A stretch of 42,231 nucleotides of DNA from Clostridia bacterium (GTDB taxonomy: Bacteria > Bacillota > Clostridia > Christensenellales > Borkfalkiaceae), in NCBI GenBank assembly GCA_017398825.1, contig JAFQEV010000007.1, forward strand, positions 1-42,231. Reading direction: 5' to 3'. Below are positions 6,193-14,808 of the stretch, one piece after another. Position 1 is the stretch's first letter. Each line of letters begins with the position of its first letter. A program made the position numbers and the translations under genes. Below the pieces are notes generated by a model. It worked only from the letters and a program-made list of their open reading frames with translations. It was not told the DNA's origin and searched no databases.

Positions 6193-8970
6193 ATGCTTGC
6201 GTTAAAGAATATCGTTAAAGATTATCGTGTTGCAAGTGAAACCGTCCACGCGTTAAAGGGCGTTTCTATAAACTTCAGAAAAAACGAATTCGTTTCCGTA
6301 CTCGGTCCTTCCGGGTGCGGAAAAACTACTTTGTTAAACATAGTAGGCGGGCTCGATAGGTACACTTCAGGCGACCTTGTTATAAACGGCAAGAGCACCA
6401 AGCTTTACAAAGATAGGGACTGGGACGTTTATCGTAATCACAGAATAGGCTTTATTTTCCAAAGCTACAACCTTATTCCTCACCAAACGGTGCTCGGCAA
6501 CGTTGAGCTTGCCCTCACCATTGCTGGCTTGAGCAAGGAAGAGAGAATTGCAAGGGCTAAAGAGGCGCTCGATAGGGTGGGGCTTCAAGGTCAGTACAAG
6601 AAAAAGCCCAACCAACTCTCGGGCGGTCAATGCCAAAGGGTTGCCATTGCGCGTGCGCTCGTTAACAATCCTGAAATTTTGCTTGCAGACGAGCCTACCG
6701 GCGCTCTCGATACCGTAACCAGCGTTCAAATAATGGACCTTATCAAAGAGATTTCCAAGGAGCGCTTGGTAATTATGGTAACGCACAACCCCGAACTTGC
6801 CGAAAAGTATTCCTCACGTATCGTTAGAATGCTCGACGGTGAACTTATTGAGGACACGATGCCCTATTCCGATGAGGAAGAGGTTTTAGAGTGCGAGCAA
6901 ATCGCATTAGAAGAAGAGGCTAATCAGGAACAGTTAAGCGTTCAAACCGAAGAGGGTGAAAAGCCCAAGAAAAAGGTTAAAAAGGAAAGGGCGAAGATGT
7001 CCTTTTGGACGGCGTTTAGATTATCCGCCCGCAACCTTATTTCCAAAAAGGGCAGAACTACGATGGTAGGTTTTGCAGGCTCGATAGGTATTATCGGCAT
7101 AGCGCTCGTACTTGCATTTTCAGCGGGCATTAAGGGCTACGTTGCGTCTATGCAGGACGATATGTTGTCCGGCAACCCCATAACGATAACTGAAAACACG
7201 TACGACCTCGAGGCTCTAACCGGTATGATGGACGCTAATCAGAAGGCGGAAATCATCAAAAAGCCCAACAAGGTAGCCGTTGACTCTATGGTAGAGTACT
7301 TTATCAAGATGGGCGATAAGGCGGATAGCCTTCTTATTAAAAACGAGATTACCGCCGATTACGTAAATTACGTAAAGGCGATGCCTAAAGAGTATTACTC
7401 GGCAATGAATTTCGGTTACGGCATTGATATTCACAACAACGTATATACCACCGTTACCGAGGAAGACGGGGTTAAGAGGGAAATTTCAATAACCGCCCTC
7501 ACGGCGCTTTACACTGAGATACTCAAAAAGTCTTCCTTTGCAGAATACTCTCAGTTTGTAAGCATGTTCATACCCAACATGGCTCAATCGCCAAATAACC
7601 CCGACTACATAAAATCGCAGTACACCGTTTACGGTGATATAGCGGATGAAAAGGACGAGGTGATGCTCGTTATCAATAAAGAGGACGCAATGTCCGACTT
7701 ATTGCTCGCAAGGCTTGGCTATTATACTCAAAGTGAGTTTATGAACGTAGTTTATAAGGCTGACGAAGATTTAAAGATTGAGAAAAAAGAAGAGGGTTAC
7801 GAGGACGGTAAATATAAAAAGTTCAACCCCGACCTTTACAAGCAATACTTTGATTACAACGAACTTCGCGGAAAAGAATTTTACTGGTATCCTAACTCTA
7901 AAGCGTTTAAAGCACCTATGTTTAACGGTATGCCGTACGGCTATAACACCGATGCGGACGCGAGCTGGAAGGAAGATGCCAAGGCGTTAAAGCTCAAAGT
8001 AGTAGGTATATTAAAGCCGAACGAAAACGTTTCTTTCGGTTGCTTGTCCTCGGGTATATATTACACGCAGGCGCTCAGCGATTATATCTTGGAAACGAAC
8101 GGTAGCGAAACGGGTGGAATTATAGATTATTATAAAAACTATAGCGATATGTCCACCATCGCTTTAGCCTCCAACGTCGTTTATCCGTTAACCTACAAGT
8201 ACGAAGGTGAGAGTTTTACAACCTCAACCGATATTCAAAACGATTACTTAAACTGCTTAAAGATTTCTTTGGGTGGAAATTCTTCGATGTTATCGGCGTT
8301 AATGCCGGGTCAAGGTGGCATTACCGAGCAAGACGTTAAGGAAAACGTGATAAGAACGCTCGGTGGTAATCCGCTTGCAAATTCGATGAGCATATATCCC
8401 GTTAACTTTGACAATATGGATTTGGTTACCGAATATTTAGAGGCGTGGAACGGAGATGGGGTTATCACCGTAGGAGATAAAGCGATAACTACCGCTGACC
8501 GCCAAGATATCGAGTATACCGACACGCTTTCGCTTATAATCGATCTCATCAACACTATGATTGACGTCGTGTCCTACGCGCTCATAGCGTTCACTTCTGT
8601 ATCGCTCGTAGTTTCAACGGTAATGATAGGTATCATTACTTACGTATCCGTAGTAGAAAGAATTAAAGAAATCGGCGTTATCCGCTCGCTCGGTGGTAGA
8701 AAGAAAGACGTTTCGCACCTTTTCAACGCCGAAACGTTCATTATAGGTTTACTTGCCGGCATAATCGGAATACTTGCCTCGGTACTTATTTCCGAAATAA
8801 TAAACATCATACTTTATCCGTTGATAGGAATTAGAAGAATAGCGGCTCTTCCTGTATCCAACGCTATTTTCTTGATAGTACTCAGCGTTCTTCTCACTTT
8901 AATATCTGGATTAATTCCCGCAAGGAGTGCAGCGAACAAAGACCCTGTTAACGCACTTAGAACTGAATAA
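6193..8970 (+). CDS. ABC transporter, fused ATPase and FtsX/MacB-type permease
   Basis: This 925-residue protein starts with a LolD/MacB-type ATPase: Walker A GPSGCGKTT (38-46), signature LSGGQ (143-147) and Walker B LLADEPTGALD (about 162-172). A charged linker (230-275) follows. A first membrane helix (about 293-315) precedes a large extracellular region (about 320-785). Three C-terminal helices (about 796-820, 850-876 and 892-911) form an FtsX domain with the typical VVERIKEIGVIRSLGGRKKDV segment. Such fused proteins act as mechanotransmitters or exporters of peptides, lipoproteins or antibiotics; the substrate is unknown. The extracellular part is larger than in MacB. It is a single-gene transcript with its own promoter and terminator (8979-9014). 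Confidence 0.92.
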   Translation: MLALKNIVKDYRVASETVHALKGVSINFRKNEFVSVLGPSGCGKTTLLNIVGGLDRYTSGDLVINGKSTKLYKDRDWDVYRNHRIGFIFQSYNLIPHQTVLGNVELALTIAGLSKEERIARAKEALDRVGLQGQYKKKPNQLSGGQCQRVAIARALVNNPEILLADEPTGALDTVTSVQIMDLIKEISKERLVIMVTHNPELAEKYSSRIVRMLDGELIEDTMPYSDEEEVLECEQIALEEEANQEQLSVQTEEGEKPKKKVKKERAKMSFWTAFRLSARNLISKKGRTTMVGFAGSIGIIGIALVLAFSAGIKGYVASMQDDMLSGNPITITENTYDLEALTGMMDANQKAEIIKKPNKVAVDSMVEYFIKMGDKADSLLIKNEITADYVNYVKAMPKEYYSAMNFGYGIDIHNNVYTTVTEEDGVKREISITALTALYTEILKKSSFAEYSQFVSMFIPNMAQSPNNPDYIKSQYTVYGDIADEKDEVMLVINKEDAMSDLLLARLGYYTQSEFMNVVYKADEDLKIEKKEEGYEDGKYKKFNPDLYKQYFDYNELRGKEFYWYPNSKAFKAPMFNGMPYGYNTDADASWKEDAKALKLKVVGILKPNENVSFGCLSSGIYYTQALSDYILETNGSETGGIIDYYKNYSDMSTIALASNVVYPLTYKYEGESFTTSTDIQNDYLNCLKISLGGNSSMLSALMPGQGGITEQDVKENVIRTLGGNPLANSMSIYPVNFDNMDLVTEYLEAWNGDGVITVGDKAITTADRQDIEYTDTLSLIIDLINTMIDVVSYALIAFTSVSLVVSTVMIGIITYVSVVERIKEIGVIRSLGGRKKDVSHLFNAETFIIGLLAGIIGILASVLISEIINIILYPLIGIRRIAALPVSNAIFLIVLSVLLTLISGLIPARSAANKDPVNALRTE

Positions 8971-8978
8971 CTTTTAAT

Positions 8979-9014
8979 GTGGATAGCGGTAAATTCCCGT
9001 TATCCACTTTTTTT
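8979..9014 (+). terminator. Intrinsic terminator after ABC transporter
   Basis: GTGGATAGCGG (8979-8989) pairs with CCGTTATCCAC (8997-9007) over 11 bp with one G-U, followed by seven T. Confidence 0.93.
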
Positions 9015-9080
9015 ATAAAAAAATGTGGATAGTGCATACTAATTAAAGTAAAATCGCGGTAAAAATTCCGAAAAAAAGTA

Positions 9081-9109
9081 TTGATATATTTATAAATATA
9101 TGTTAATAT
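9081..9109 (+). promoter_or_regulatory. Sigma-A promoter for secreted protein gene
   Basis: TTGATA (9081-9086), 17 nt and TAATAT (9104-9109) preceded by TGT (extended -10). An overlapping TATAAT at 9107-9112 is an alternative -10 with a longer spacer. The transcript would start with the hairpin at 9114-9160. Confidence 0.6.
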
Positions 9110-9113
9110 AATA

Positions 9114-9160
9114 ATACGAGGAGTTAAAACTGTGTAAATTTAGGCGTTTTAACCTCGTAT
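9114..9160 (+). promoter_or_regulatory. Stable 5' leader hairpin with 15-nt loop
   Basis: ATACGAGG (9114-9121) and TTAAAAC (9124-9130) pair with GTTTTAA (9146-9152) and CCTCGTAT (9153-9160). This gives 15 bp with a 2-nt bulge, and the loop contains TGTAAATTTAGGC. It sits at the predicted 5' end of the transcript and has no T-run, so it is not a normal terminator. A smaller CGAAAA/TTTTCG hairpin lies just before the SD of the 9193 gene. Same loop sequence as in the hairpin at 35951-35989. Confidence 0.55.
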
Positions 9161-9192
9161 AAATTGCGATAGCGAAAAATTTTCGGTGGAGT

Positions 9193-10317
9193 ATGAGGCT
9201 TAAAAAATCCTTGTTCACCGCGTTTATAGCAGTAGTTTTATCCTTGTTTTGCGTATTTCCAACGCAGTCGGTAATAGCGGAGGAATCCGTTTCGACCCAC
9301 GCGAGCACGCTTGCGAGTGGATATGCGGAGGCTACGGCGTTTATAAACGGCGGTGGCGTTTTTACAACTGAAAACGTTGACGGGTTGATTGTAAAAACCT
9401 CAAGCGCAGTAAAGTCCGCGGAGTTTTTAAAGGGCGCGGTTACTGAAACGGAGTACGCCGATAATTTCCGCAACGCCCACACGGCAGTGTTGCAAGTATG
9501 CAAAAACGCTCACGTTTGGAAGATGGAAAACGGATATGACCCCGATATCTATTCTGAAACGAGCGGTGGCATAGTATTAGTTCACCAAAAGCTTTCCGAG
9601 AGCAGTTTAGCTATAAAGACGGCGACTGAGTATTCTCAGATACAAACGGCGTACGATAGCTGGCAATCGTTTATAACTTCGCGAGCTGCATCGCTTAAGG
9701 TAAAAACCTTGAACGGCGTAGGAGTTGTTTCGGTAAAACTTTCCTCAGCTCAGCCTATCTTTGCGGAAGACGATGCTCTTATTGCGAGCGAGTTCACAAA
9801 TTCCGTAATTGTCAAAAACACCAAGTCCGCACTTAAGGATAACGACGAGTTAGATACTATTGAGAGTGGATTAGCTTATTACTTATCGATTAGGTGGAAG
9901 AGGGATAAGGTTGTAAAAACGGGTAGCACCGCACCCGTAGAGGTAACTATCGAGCTTGAAGATATGGGCTTAAAGGACGCTACGTATATTCAAGTAGCAA
10001 GATACGTAGGCGGTGAAAAGGTAGCCTTTTTAGACGGTGTTACGGTTGAAGACGGGTATATCAAGTTCACCTTAGAAAATTTCGGAGCGGATATAGAAAG
10101 TGATTACGCTTTAGACTTTGCAATTATTGCAAGGGGATACAAGGCAAAGCCAACCTATACTCACGTTTACATAATAATAGGCGTTTCGGTAATCTTAATC
10201 TTGGTAATAGTGCTTAGAATAGTTGTCGGAGTAAAACGTCGTAGGAAGAGAAAAGAGTACAAAACGTTCGCAAGGCAGAGAAAGCTCGAACGTAAATATA
10301 AAAAACTTGAAGAATAA
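9193..10317 (+). CDS. Secreted, C-terminally membrane-anchored protein of unknown function
   Basis: The 374-residue protein has a clear signal peptide (residues 1-30, ending VIAEES). A mostly helical and beta ectodomain follows (31-320). One membrane helix near the C-terminus (about 326-345, YIIIGVSVILILVIVLRIVV) is followed by a very basic cytoplasmic tail of about 28 residues. It is therefore a type I membrane protein displayed outside the cell. No enzyme motif is visible. A region about 225-315 resembles a beta-sandwich surface domain. It has its own promoter and structured leader, and the next gene begins 19 nt downstream, so the two are probably co-expressed envelope proteins. I do not recognise the family. 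Confidence 0.82.
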   Translation: MRLKKSLFTAFIAVVLSLFCVFPTQSVIAEESVSTHASTLASGYAEATAFINGGGVFTTENVDGLIVKTSSAVKSAEFLKGAVTETEYADNFRNAHTAVLQVCKNAHVWKMENGYDPDIYSETSGGIVLVHQKLSESSLAIKTATEYSQIQTAYDSWQSFITSRAASLKVKTLNGVGVVSVKLSSAQPIFAEDDALIASEFTNSVIVKNTKSALKDNDELDTIESGLAYYLSIRWKRDKVVKTGSTAPVEVTIELEDMGLKDATYIQVARYVGGEKVAFLDGVTVEDGYIKFTLENFGADIESDYALDFAIIARGYKAKPTYTHVYIIIGVSVILILVIVLRIVVGVKRRRKRKEYKTFARQRKLERKYKKLEE

Positions 10318-10336
10318 TAAGTAAAGGAGAAAACTT

Positions 10337-11722
10337 ATGCAAAACATTATTAATTTTTTCACCGGCATATACACTAAAATGCTTGTTATATGGCCCTGGC
10401 AAGACGTGATTAGATTTAAGTGGGTATTGTTAGCTGCAGCACTTTTAATTTTGCTCATCATCATACTCATTATCGCTGCGTCCGTTAAGAAGAAAAAGAA
10501 GAGAAAGGTTAACTTCTACGTTGACGGCTCTTTGTTCTACACCACTAAAACGAAATATAAAAAAGCAATTACGTTCCCTGAAACTCCCGTTAAAGAAAGC
10601 TTTGATTTCGTATGCTGGGCACTCGATAGCGCTGGCAAAAACCCTTACACTAAGGAAATTCTTGATAGAAAGAAAAACCTTAACCTCTATGCTATTTTCG
10701 AGGTAGAGAAGAAGAAAGAGGTTAAGCCCGAGCCCGCTGAGCCTGCTCCACAGCCTGCACCTCAGCCCGCTCCTCAATTCGTAGTTCCTCAATTCGTAGT
10801 TCCGCACTACGTAGTTCCCAACTACGTTGCTCCTTACGCACCTCAACCTGCACCTCAGCCTGCGCCCGCTCCACAGCCTGCACCTCAGCCTGTTCAGCCT
10901 GCTCCGCAACCCGCTGTTGAAGACGTTAAGGTTGAAATGCCCATTGAATACGGTCCTGCGTACTACTATGATGAAATCAGATACGCAATGCTTGGCTATG
11001 AGAGATCTAGCCAGTTCAAAAAGCTCGGCGTTCAAGTTAAGCAAATCATTGCCGAGATGTTCCAAAAGGACGATACCGTATATCTTTACCTTGCAGTAGA
11101 CCCCATGCTTATGGCTGAAAAGGGCTTTAAAGTAGAGAGATACGACGATGCTCAATTTGCTATCGTTCCCTGCAAGAAAGCTATCAACTCTAAGGAAGAT
11201 TTAGAAGAGGCTCTCAACCTCGTTAAAGAGGCGATGAACGTTAACAACCTCGTTAAGAGTGACGTTACTTATATGCGCAAGCCCACGAGTGACGAGCAAA
11301 CGAGAAAGAGCGGTTTCGTATTCTTTATCAAGAACGATACCGTTGCAACTACCGCAGCTGATTACTATAGGCTTTTAAGAGCAATCGTTCTCAGTTATCA
11401 GAGAAAAGAGGGTTACAAAATCCCTGCTGAACTCGTTAACAAGATGATCTTAAAGATTTATAAGAAAGACGAGCTCGTTTACGTTTACCTCGCTCTTGAT
11501 CCGGATGCTGAAGGTCTTGCAAACGTAAGCTACGATAAGAACTTTATGGATACTCCTGCAATGCTTGAAATCAAGTCAGCTGAAGATTTCTTAAAGGCTA
11601 ACGAACTTATCGACAAGCTTATGTGCCGTTACGGCATGAAGAGAAATCCTGCTAAGGCTGAAATTTCTCTCGACGATAAGATTGACGTAAACTGCGGTTT
11701 TGGTTACAGAATTAAAAACTAA
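10337..11722 (+). CDS. Membrane-anchored protein with Pro/Gln-rich linker and a duplicated C-terminal module
   Basis: The 461-residue protein has one N-terminal membrane helix (about 31-51). It is followed by an InlB/Flg_new-like beta segment (about 55-115: VNFYVDGSLFYTTKT ... FDFVCWALDS...NLYAIFEV). A low-complexity Pro-Ala-Gln linker (about 133-193) is built from repeats of PAPQ and VVP..V. Two related modules follow (about 208-310 and 342-445). Both have the pattern helix, (V/L)YVYLALDP-like strand, D/E-rich stretch and SAEDFLKANELIDK-like helix. The start has SD AAAGGAG. Synonymous codon choice here is more uniform than in its neighbours, suggesting high expression. The function is unknown; it may span the envelope together with the 9193 product. 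A terminator follows at 11746. Confidence 0.82.
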   Translation: MQNIINFFTGIYTKMLVIWPWQDVIRFKWVLLAAALLILLIIILIIAASVKKKKKRKVNFYVDGSLFYTTKTKYKKAITFPETPVKESFDFVCWALDSAGKNPYTKEILDRKKNLNLYAIFEVEKKKEVKPEPAEPAPQPAPQPAPQFVVPQFVVPHYVVPNYVAPYAPQPAPQPAPAPQPAPQPVQPAPQPAVEDVKVEMPIEYGPAYYYDEIRYAMLGYERSSQFKKLGVQVKQIIAEMFQKDDTVYLYLAVDPMLMAEKGFKVERYDDAQFAIVPCKKAINSKEDLEEALNLVKEAMNVNNLVKSDVTYMRKPTSDEQTRKSGFVFFIKNDTVATTAADYYRLLRAIVLSYQRKEGYKIPAELVNKMILKIYKKDELVYVYLALDPDAEGLANVSYDKNFMDTPAMLEIKSAEDFLKANELIDKLMCRYGMKRNPAKAEISLDDKIDVNCGFGYRIKN

Positions 11723-11745
11723 AAACACCAAATAAAATTTAGGGG

Positions 11746-11772
11746 AAAGACGTGATTTTATTCACGTCTTTT
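11746..11772 (+). terminator. Intrinsic terminator before greA
   Basis: A perfect 10-bp stem AAAGACGTGA / TCACGTCTTT with TTTTAT loop, ending in four T including the stem. Confidence 0.85.
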
Positions 11773-11827
11773 AACCCGTTTTAGTATAAAAATATAACAG
11801 CTCAAAACTCAAAAAAGGAATATAAAA

Positions 11828-12295
11828 ATGGAAAAGATTATACTTACCGCTGAAGGTAAAAAAGAACTTGAAAACAGACTTAACGTGCTTAAAAACGAAC
11901 TTATACCTCAGGTAGTTCAAAGAATAAAAGTAGCGAGAGAGCAGGGTGACTTGTCTGAAAACGCGGAGTACACTTCCGCGAGGGACGAGCAGGCTAAGCT
12001 CGAGGGCGAAAAGCAAGATATTGAGAATAAGCTCAAATTCGGCGAGGTTATCGCCACCTCTAAAAAGGACTATATTGAGGTTGGAACTAAGCTTAAATAT
12101 CTCGATATGGAAGAGAACGAAGAATACGAGTACACAATCGTTGGCACTGCCGAGGCAGACCTTGCAAAAGGCAAGATTTCCAACGAATCTCCCTTAGGTC
12201 AAGTACTTATGGGCAAAAAGGCGGGGGATGTTTGCACCGTAAATGCACCCAAGGGTGGCAGTTATCAAATTAAGGTTATTGAAATTTTAGGCTAA
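11828..12295 (+). CDS. greA: Transcription elongation factor GreA
   Basis: The 155-residue protein has normal GreA length and domain order. The N-terminal coiled coil (about 8-75) carries the conserved acidic tip DLSENAEY (about residues 40-47) and SARDEQAKLEGE. A C-terminal FKBP-like domain (80-155) contains ISNESPLGQVLMGKKAGD. GreA enters the secondary channel of RNA polymerase and stimulates cleavage of backtracked transcripts. SD AAAGGA precedes the ATG. The following gene begins one nucleotide after the stop, so greA probably heads the operon greA-12297-tmk-holB-ricT. Confidence 0.97.
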   Translation: MEKIILTAEGKKELENRLNVLKNELIPQVVQRIKVAREQGDLSENAEYTSARDEQAKLEGEKQDIENKLKFGEVIATSKKDYIEVGTKLKYLDMEENEEYEYTIVGTAEADLAKGKISNESPLGQVLMGKKAGDVCTVNAPKGGSYQIKVIEILG

Positions 12296-12296
12296 T

Positions 12297-13217
12297 ATGG
12301 TTAACAAACTTACCAAGCGTAAGCTAAAACTGTTCGTTTCCTACGATTTATGGAAAGTTATAATCGTAAGCGCTTTGGCGTGTTTGGTTTTTCTCTTAGC
12401 GTTTAACTTCGTTGCTAGAAAGCCTACCGACGGGCAGGATTTTAAAATACTTATAGATAAAAACGCGATTATGGGTGAGGACGTTGACGGTTTTTTTGAA
12501 AACCTTTTCACCAAGAGCGCTACCGAGGGAGGTTTTTCCTACGAGATGCTCAAGGGTGAAACGGTGATGATAAACGGAACTGATGAAAATCCCGACGAGT
12601 ATCTTATAAGGAGCGTGTACGGCGATCTTCATTACGATGACGTTGTTATTTTGCAAGAACCCCTTTACGAGTACTATTTTAAAACCTGTTATATGGCGGC
12701 GGATATAAGCGAGTATATCAATAGCGCTATAGAATTTGTGAGTATAAACGCTTGCGATGAAAGCGGAGAGATTAACGAGCAAAAGGTTTACGATTACTTT
12801 GATAGAACGAGAAAGGGTGACAGCCGTTTTAGAACTAAAGCCGAAAAAGAACAGGGTAGAAAGGACGAGCTCGATAGGTTTAAAGGCATTTTACTAATGG
12901 CAACAGAGCTTAGGGCGTGTTTTATTGCAAACCCCGAACTTTTAGATAAAGAGCGTGAATACACCTATTACGGCGGTGAAGCTAAAAAGGGGGTATTCGG
13001 GCTTAGGCTTGGCGCGTTGGTCGGCAGGAGCGATAGGGATATTTCCAAACTCTTTGGTCTTAAGAAATACAAAGAAGGCACGAATGAAATCTATTATTCG
13101 GCTGACGGTTTATACCTTGCAATCGGCAACAACGTGCAAGAAAATGGAGATTTGTATTACGAAATGCTCGCCGTTATGTATACGCTTATCGACACTTATA
13201 CTACGCTATTAGATTAA
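12297..13217 (+). CDS. Membrane-anchored protein of unknown function
   Basis: The 306-residue protein has one N-terminal membrane helix (about 20-40, IIVSALACLVFLLAFNFVA) preceded by a basic cytoplasmic tail. A long hydrophilic extracytoplasmic domain follows. Its pattern of short hydrophobic strands (FKILIDK, DVVILQEP) and amphipathic helices resembles an extracellular ligand-binding fold, but no signature motif is seen. It starts one nucleotide after greA and ends 2 nt before tmk, so it is translationally coupled in an otherwise informational operon. The family is not recognised and no function is assigned. Confidence 0.82.
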   Translation: MVNKLTKRKLKLFVSYDLWKVIIVSALACLVFLLAFNFVARKPTDGQDFKILIDKNAIMGEDVDGFFENLFTKSATEGGFSYEMLKGETVMINGTDENPDEYLIRSVYGDLHYDDVVILQEPLYEYYFKTCYMAADISEYINSAIEFVSINACDESGEINEQKVYDYFDRTRKGDSRFRTKAEKEQGRKDELDRFKGILLMATELRACFIANPELLDKEREYTYYGGEAKKGVFGLRLGALVGRSDRDISKLFGLKKYKEGTNEIYYSADGLYLAIGNNVQENGDLYYEMLAVMYTLIDTYTTLLD

Positions 13218-13219
13218 AT

Positions 13220-13840
13220 ATGAAGAAAGGAAAATTTATTACTTTTGAAGGGTGTGAGGGGAGTGGAAAGTCCACCCACGTTACTCTTTTTAAAGAGTAT
13301 CTTGACCGCAACGGCATAGATTATATCTTTTTAAGAGAACCGGGAGGAACTGAAATCTCCGAAAAAATCCGAAAAATTATTTTGGATATAGAAAACAAGG
13401 AAATGACTGACGAGGCTGAGGCACTTTTATACGCTGCTGCTCGCGCTCAGCTTATAAGCGAGAAGATTTTACCCGCTTTACGCGAGGGAAAACTCGTGGT
13501 CGTTGATAGATACGTTGATTCCTCCTTTGCCTATCAAGGCTATGCAAGGGGTTTAGGTATTGAATTTGTAAAGAAAATCAACTCCTTTGCAATAGAAAAC
13601 TGCATGCCTGACTGCACCGTATTTTTAGATATTTCACCAAGGGTTGCCTTTGAGCGTAAGGGCGGTGCGGATAAGGATGATAGGCTTGAGCTTTCTGGGA
13701 TAGATTTCCACGAGAACGTTTACAAGGGCTACAAAAAGCTCATTGAAAACGAGCCTGATAGATTTGTGGTTATCGACCCGACAGGCACTAAGCAGGAAAC
13801 GCACGAAAAGATTGTAAACGCACTTAAAAGGGTACTTTAA
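13220..13840 (+). CDS. tmk: Thymidylate kinase
   Basis: The 206-residue enzyme phosphorylates dTMP to dTDP. P-loop EGCEGSGKST (residues 10-19), the DR motif VVDRYVDSSFAYQG (about 93-106) and the LID region near residue 140-150 are in the expected places. REPGGTEISEKIR (about 38-50) is the dTMP-binding segment. Length is standard. It starts 2 nt after the upstream gene without a clear SD, so translation is probably coupled. Its stop overlaps the holB start by one base (TAATG). The tmk-holB-ricT order is conserved in Firmicutes, here without yaaQ and yaaR. Confidence 0.97.
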   Translation: MKKGKFITFEGCEGSGKSTHVTLFKEYLDRNGIDYIFLREPGGTEISEKIRKIILDIENKEMTDEAEALLYAAARAQLISEKILPALREGKLVVVDRYVDSSFAYQGYARGLGIEFVKKINSFAIENCMPDCTVFLDISPRVAFERKGGADKDDRLELSGIDFHENVYKGYKKLIENEPDRFVVIDPTGTKQETHEKIVNALKRVL

Positions 13841-14808
13841 TGAACGTTTTTCCACTTTTACAACAAACGAACGCCTATAAAATTTTTAACGGCGATAAAT
13901 TAAACGGCACGCTTTCTCACGCCTATCTTATTGCGTGTGACGATGAGTTTGTGCTTGATGATTATTTATCCGCTTTTGCGCGCGCGTTGACTTGTGAGAG
14001 TGAAAGCCCTTGCGGAGAGTGCAGAACTTGCAAACTCGTTACCGCAAAAACGCATACCGACGTTATTTGGTATCCTAAAGGAACGGCTAAAAAGATAGTC
14101 GTTTCCGATATTGACGAACTCGTGGAAAAAAGCTACTTTAAACCGCTCGAGTTAGGGGTTAAAGTGTTTTGCTTATCAAACGTTTCTCAAATGACTGTTC
14201 AGGCACAAAACAAGCTCTTAAAAACGCTGGAAGAACCGCCTGAAAACACTTTTATATTAATGTCTGCAACGTCCGTATATCCGCTGTTATCAACGGTTTT
14301 ATCGCGCGTAAAAAGGCTTGATCTAAGCCCTTATTCAGACGGGGCTATAGAGGCGTTTTTAGTGCAAAACGGGTACGAAACGAGCCGTGTAAAAGAGGCT
14401 GTTAGCTTATCTAACGGCAGGCTTGGCGAGGCGATAAAGAGGTACGAGGCAAACGACGGTAGCATTGCAATTAACCTTGCAAAAAGCGTTTTAACCGAGC
14501 TTAAATCAAGCAAACAAGTAGCCGAGTTTTCGGCAAAAATAACTAAAGATATATTAAGAGATTTCGTATCGGCACTTTCAAAGCTTTTAGAGGTATCGAT
14601 ACGCGCGAGTGCTGGCGGAAAGGAGAGCGACGGGTTTGACGGCGCTGTTTCCGATATTTTACGCTCTATGAGCGTAGCCTCGCTCATTTTCGTATCGGAT
14701 AAAGTCCGTGAGGCTGAAAAGGCATTGTACTTTAACGGCAATCACCAAGCGGTAGTTGACGGACTGTTGTTCGGTATTTTGGAGGGAAAATTTAAATGGT
14801 CAAAATAG
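13840..14808 (+). CDS. holB: DNA polymerase III delta' subunit
   Basis: The 322-residue protein is a clamp-loader AAA+ subunit. The LSHAYLIACDDEF segment takes the position of the P-loop, but the GxGKT sequence is absent, as in other delta' subunits that do not hydrolyse ATP. Four Cys (CESESPCGECRTC, about residues 52-64) form the zinc module. QNKLLKTLEEPPENTFILMSAT (about 128-150) is the diagnostic sensor/Walker B region. The usual SRC motif is SRV here (VLSRVKRL), so the arginine is kept and the cysteine lost. It overlaps tmk by 1 nt and ricT by 13 nt. Assignment is supported by both sequence and neighbours. Confidence 0.94.
   Translation: MNVFPLLQQTNAYKIFNGDKLNGTLSHAYLIACDDEFVLDDYLSAFARALTCESESPCGECRTCKLVTAKTHTDVIWYPKGTAKKIVVSDIDELVEKSYFKPLELGVKVFCLSNVSQMTVQAQNKLLKTLEEPPENTFILMSATSVYPLLSTVLSRVKRLDLSPYSDGAIEAFLVQNGYETSRVKEAVSLSNGRLGEAIKRYEANDGSIAINLAKSVLTELKSSKQVAEFSAKITKDILRDFVSALSKLLEVSIRASAGGKESDGFDGAVSDILRSMSVASLIFVSDKVREAEKALYFNGNHQAVVDGLLFGILEGKFKWSK

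Noticed and set aside
10733..10917. Non-coding tandem repeat
   Set aside because: The repeats are in frame and encode the Pro/Ala/Gln linker of the 10337 protein.
10445..11155. 236-residue minus-strand reading frame opposite the 10337 gene
   Set aside because: Leu/Arg-rich shadow of the PAPQ repeats; no SD, no family pattern, and the plus-strand frame has coherent domains.
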